DNA of 47,072 nt, from assembly GCA_013824245.1 (NCBI GenBank), contig PNNN01000053.1, forward strand, positions 1 to 47,072, read 5' to 3'. Of the stretch, positions 44,070-47,072 are shown one piece after another; position 1 is the first letter of the stretch, and each line of letters begins with the position of its first letter. The notes under the pieces were generated by a model that saw nothing but the letters and a program-made list of their open reading frames with translations, was not told where the DNA came from and did not search any database. Origin of the DNA: Chlorobiaceae bacterium (GTDB taxonomy: Bacteria > Bacteroidota > Ignavibacteria > UBA10030 > SZUA-254). A program made the translations under genes and the position numbers.

Positions 44070-47000
44070 TTATTTATCTTTTCCCTCTACCAACTTAATC
44101 TCTTCCTCCGTCAGTCCATACAATCTAAATACAAGCTCATCAATCTCCCTATCCGTGGCTTTGATTTGGTGTTCGAATAATTCCTTCTCGCTCTCTGCTT
44201 TGGATTGGTGTTTCTTTTTGTGTAGGTCTAACATTCTCTCGACAAGCTGTACCATCCTGTCGTGCATTGATTTTTCTTCGGGATTGTTAAAGTCGATAGC
44301 GTGGATGGGAAGCTGCTCGATGTATTGACGATTTAGAGCAATATATCCACCACGAAATGTTGTACTAATTCTCTTTAAAAAACTATTTAGAAGATCAGAA
44401 TTTAATATTCCCAACAAATACAAATAGCTCATTTTAATATCAGGATTTAATGTGATGGCATATCCGCCACCACCGCCGCCACCACTTCCAACAAAGTAAT
44501 ATATACCTTCGACATCAATTGAAAAACAACTTCCAGTTGCTAACGAGGGTACAAGAAGTTTTTGTACCCCAAATCTTGTATGGTTTTTCTTGTACACATA
44601 CCCGTACCATTCATTACCCATTCGACCTTTATTTCTTGCTGAAAGTCTTTTTCGATTTTCTATCAAATACTCCCAAGTATAAGGGAATCTTCTCTCATAG
44701 GCTTGTTTGCTAATCAAAACAGACTTTCCGTCCTGTATTTCGTATGGAAAAATTAAGAGTTTGTTTACATCTGTCAGTGCATAACGTCGAATATTTAAAG
44801 AGCCTTTTAAAAAGGGTTTGGGATGTTCTAACTCAAACCAATGTTCTTTACTTGTTGCTTTCGAATAACAGAGAATCCGCTTCCCTTCTTCTCTAATTTT
44901 TTCGACTATAAATACATCATCTGCATCTGTTTGAAGACCTACAAACAAATGAGCAATGTCATTTAGTCTAGTCGGATACTTTTTCAACTTCTCAAACAAC
45001 TTCGCTCCTTCACCAACGGCAAAGTTCCACTCGCTTGAGTTCACACCTTCTGACTTGTTAAGTGCTTCGGTCGCTTTTCCGCTGATTTGCCACCTTCGAA
45101 GATCATCAACCTTTGTGAAAGTGAACTCATCATTTTCAGCTTTGTCTAAGAATAGCAAACAAGTGTAAGTTGTTGCACCCTCAAAAATTTGTTGGTCGCC
45201 AAAGTGAACGATATAGCTCAGATGCTTGCCTTTCGAAATCAAATTCCTTAATGGCTCGCCGTATTGTGCATTGAAGAACTTGTGCGGCAGGATGTATCCA
45301 AGCTTCCCATTCTTATTCAGAAGTGAAAGAGCACGCTCAACAAACACAACATAGATATCATAATTTCCTTTGCTTGCCGATTTGTAACGACTCTTAAAAT
45401 ACTCGACCTGTAATGGTGTCCACTCTTTCATCGTTTGTATACGAATATACGGCGGATTCCCAACAATGGCGTCAAATCCGACCCCCTCTCGGTAAGGGGG
45501 AGATGTCCGCAGGACAGAGGTGGTAAAAACTTGTGGAAACGCAGTCTCCCAGTCAAACGGACGAATCCGCAGCTCCTCTTCAAGTGTAAGATTGTTGCCG
45601 AGTCCTTTTACGTCCATACCCACAAGCGAGTTGCCGCACTTGATATTGTTAGAAAGTGTCGGCAGTATTGTTTCTTTAAGTTCAAGCGTTAATTGCTTAT
45701 CGAACGATTCGGCATTTTCACCCTCCAAAAGTTTCAGGTACAAACTCATCTGTGTTACCTCAACCGCCTGAGGATCAATGTCAACACCGTAAATGTTATT
45801 GAGTAAAATATCTTTTTTCTTTCTTGTGGAAAGATGCCACAAACCCAGCGCATCCTGATAAGCATCGGGAATGCCGTCAATAGTTTTTATCGCGTCGGGA
45901 TTTGAAGAGTAATAGTCGATGTGGTAGCGAATCAAATAATCGAACATCTCAAGCAGGAACGAGCCGCTGCCGCAGGCAATATCGGCAAACTTTAGCTTTG
46001 AGATTTGCTCCGGCGATAAACCTTGCGAAGGTTCTGAACCTTCGCAAGGTTCCAGCAGTTTACCAATCGTATTCTTCACAATGTACGATGTAATAAACTG
46101 CGGCGTATAGAACACACCGCCTGCCTTGCGAACTTCCGGTTTCACATCAACCTTTGCTCTGTGCGTTGGCGTAAGCGTTATAACCTTGCCAAGGTATTGC
46201 TCGTATATGGTGCCGAGTATTTCAATCGGAATCTCGTTGAAACGGTACGGCGAGTAAGGCAAGTAAAGATTTTTGATGATATCCTTTAGCAGCTTATCAT
46301 CTATTGCGAGATTTTCGGTGAGCTTATGTTCATTGAATATCAAACCATTGTACTTTGCCCGCAAGCGCGCGAATTCTTTCAACAGCTTTTTGTAAATATC
46401 TTCTTTATCCTTATAGCTGAGCAGGATTTCGCTCTCTTCGATTTGCCTGTCTTCGCAGATACGCAAGAAAATCATACGATCAAGTATTCGCTGGACAGCT
46501 TCGTTTATTTCACCGACTGATAACGTGGAATTACGCAAGGCGATATTCTTTGCAAGCTCTTCCTGCCACGCAGATAGATCGACAAGAAATTCCTTATCGA
46601 CAGTTTTCGATGCTTCTTTTTTATCTACTGGAATATGTTTCTCCAACGCACCGCTGCCAACTGCCTCACGAGAAAAAATATCGTGGAGAGTATCGAATTC
46701 ATCTACATACCGCTCATAAGTGAAATCAAATTCTTTAATCAACCCATCGAGCGGACGGTCGAATTTCGGGCGGGCAAGAGTTCTAAACGGACGGAACTCT
46801 TCAAAGTCGGTGAGGATTACTATCGGAACCTTCGAGCTAAAACCATATGACTTCGCCTGAAAGATGGGCGCGGGGTCTGTGAGTTTTACAGACGGTTTCT
46901 TTGCCTCGACAAAGAATTTTGTTTTTCCATCGATAAGGAAACGGTAATCGGGTCGTGTTGAATCGGAACGTGCAAGCATGGATTCAATACGCACCTCTTT

Positions 47001-47072
47001 TGGATTTCTGATTTCCCAGCCCAACGCTTCGAAGAAAGGGTCGATGAAACGGAGGCGGGTTTCTGCCTCGTT
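44070..47072 (-). CDS. Type IIG restriction endonuclease-methylase, 5' end beyond window
   Basis: The frame stays open to the window edge (first residues EAETRLRFIDPFFEALGWE), so the N terminus lies outside; at least 1000 residues are seen. A nuclease domain with PDYRFLIDG...FFVEAKKP (PD-(D/E)xK, E-A-K) precedes a helical linker. The methylase domain has motif I FADIACGSGSF (about 45963-45990) and the adenine motif AIVGNPPYIRIQ (about 45440-45470). The C terminus is a TaqI-type target-recognition domain. It cuts and methylates DNA in one chain. Two palindromic insertions fall in the coding sequence (46019-46051 and 45482-45516), both in frame. The 32-, 144- and 99-residue genes follow. Confidence 0.9.
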   Translation of the reverse strand, partial: NEAETRLRFIDPFFEALGWEIRNPKEVRIESMLARSDSTRPDYRFLIDGKTKFFVEAKKPSVKLTDPAPIFQAKSYGFSSKVPIVILTDFEEFRPFRTLARPKFDRPLDGLIKEFDFTYERYVDEFDTLHDIFSREAVGSGALEKHIPVDKKEASKTVDKEFLVDLSAWQEELAKNIALRNSTLSVGEINEAVQRILDRMIFLRICEDRQIEESEILLSYKDKEDIYKKLLKEFARLRAKYNGLIFNEHKLTENLAIDDKLLKDIIKNLYLPYSPYRFNEIPIEILGTIYEQYLGKVITLTPTHRAKVDVKPEVRKAGGVFYTPQFITSYIVKNTIGKLLEPCEGSEPSQGLSPEQISKLKFADIACGSGSFLLEMFDYLIRYHIDYYSSNPDAIKTIDGIPDAYQDALGLWHLSTRKKKDILLNNIYGVDIDPQAVEVTQMSLYLKLLEGENAESFDKQLTLELKETILPTLSNNIKCGNSLVGMDVKGLGNNLTLEEELRIRPFDWETAFPQVFTTSVLRTSPPYREGVGFDAIVGNPPYIRIQTMKEWTPLQVEYFKSRYKSASKGNYDIYVVFVERALSLLNKNGKLGYILPHKFFNAQYGEPLRNLISKGKHLSYIVHFGDQQIFEGATTYTCLLFLDKAENDEFTFTKVDDLRRWQISGKATEALNKSEGVNSSEWNFAVGEGAKLFEKLKKYPTRLNDIAHLFVGLQTDADDVFIVEKIREEGKRILCYSKATSKEHWFELEHPKPFLKGSLNIRRYALTDVNKLLIFPYEIQDGKSVLISKQAYERRFPYTWEYLIENRKRLSARNKGRMGNEWYGYVYKKNHTRFGVQKLLVPSLATGSCFSIDVEGIYYFVGSGGGGGGGYAITLNPDIKMSYLYLLGILNSDLLNSFLKRISTTFRGGYIALNRQYIEQLPIHAIDFNNPEEKSMHDRMVQLVERMLDLHKKKHQSKAESEKELFEHQIKATDREIDELVFRLYGLTEEEIKLVEGKDK
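45482..45516. repeat. In-frame hairpin insertion before the NPPY motif
   Basis: A CCCCCT / AAGGGGG hairpin (45482-45500) abuts TGTCC-GCA-GGACA (45504-45516). Together they encode a loop, TTSVLRTSPPYREGV, immediately before the GFDAIVGNPPY catalytic segment. Similar palindromes are typical of non-coding repeats, so the coding use is unusual. Confidence 0.75.
46019..46051. repeat. In-frame 33-bp palindrome in the methylase gene
   Basis: Perfect 15-bp arms (AACCTTGCGAAGGTT and AACCTTCGCAAGGTT) flank CTG. The length is exactly 11 codons, and the peptide produced, EPCEGSEPSQG, is itself an imperfect repeat. It lies between LLEP and LSPEQ, just before motif I. Confidence 0.9.

Noticed and set aside
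44440-44500. Poly-glycine run in the type IIG enzyme as a phase-variable tract
   Set aside because: The codons are mixed (GGT, GGC, GGA) rather than a mononucleotide run, and a short glycine-rich loop is normal at this place in the family.
1-47072. CRISPR array
   Set aside because: No regularly spaced direct repeats with unique spacers were seen; the repeats found are palindromes or protein-module repeats.

Overview
The window looks like chromosomal DNA from a Gram-negative member of the Ignavibacteria/Bacteroidota (FCB) group. The clearest marker is the first large protein, which ends in a type IX secretion sorting domain of the 'NYPNPFNP...' type that is characteristic of Ignavibacteria and relatives. 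A serine palmitoyltransferase-type gene, a fused alpha-beta branched-chain E1 dehydrogenase and very large multiheme cytochromes fit the same group. Species cannot be decided from the window.

Layout. (1) 89-14500 is mostly housekeeping: a giant secreted T9SS cargo protein, folD, a YmdB-type phosphodiesterase, a branched-chain 2-oxoacid dehydrogenase E1, a universal stress protein, then an operon ilvE / GNAT-like acyltransferase / serine palmitoyltransferase-like enzyme with a divergent NAD-dependent epimerase. The last genes read as a bacterial ceramide-synthesis cluster coupled to branched-chain precursor supply. (2) 14554-14626 is initiator tRNA-fMet with its own promoter and terminator. 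(3) 14.6-29.7 kb is accessory: a BaiN-type flavoprotein, then a tightly packed minus-strand operon of a PLD-helicase, a DUF1016 nuclease, an Eco57I-like DNA methylase, a RecF/SMC-like ATPase, a nonsense-mutated uracil-DNA-glycosylase-like gene and a small protein, preceded by a DUF4153 membrane protein. A 10-bp copy of the tRNA 3' end followed by a terminator lies at 29716, so this stretch may be an island inserted at the tRNA. (4) 29859-36751 is a five-gene operon in which every junction is an ATGA or TGATG overlap: diheme cytochrome b-like membrane protein, 20-heme cytochrome, 19-heme cytochrome, outer-membrane beta-barrel, membrane-anchored Fe-S/FAD oxidoreductase. I read it as a candidate trans-envelope (extracellular) electron conduit. 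(5) 37319-41793 holds pdxB, an unrecognised protein and a MacB/LolD-type ABC transporter. (6) 41794-47072 is a second, decaying restriction-modification locus: repeat-filled intergenic DNA, a broken ORF6N gene, a duplicated tail of a methylase gene, three small proteins and a type IIG restriction-methylase running off the right edge.

Two systems deserve most attention. One is the multiheme/porin/cytochrome b/flavin operon. The other is the PLD-helicase + DUF1016 + methylase + ATPase operon, a gene set I cannot match to a named defence system. A third thread is a set of short, near-perfect palindromes. Some are intergenic, but several sit in frame inside the DUF1016 and type IIG genes and encode short extra peptides, much like the palindromic coding insertions known from Rickettsia.

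All statements come from reading the sequence; no database search was run. Family names rest on motif recognition.
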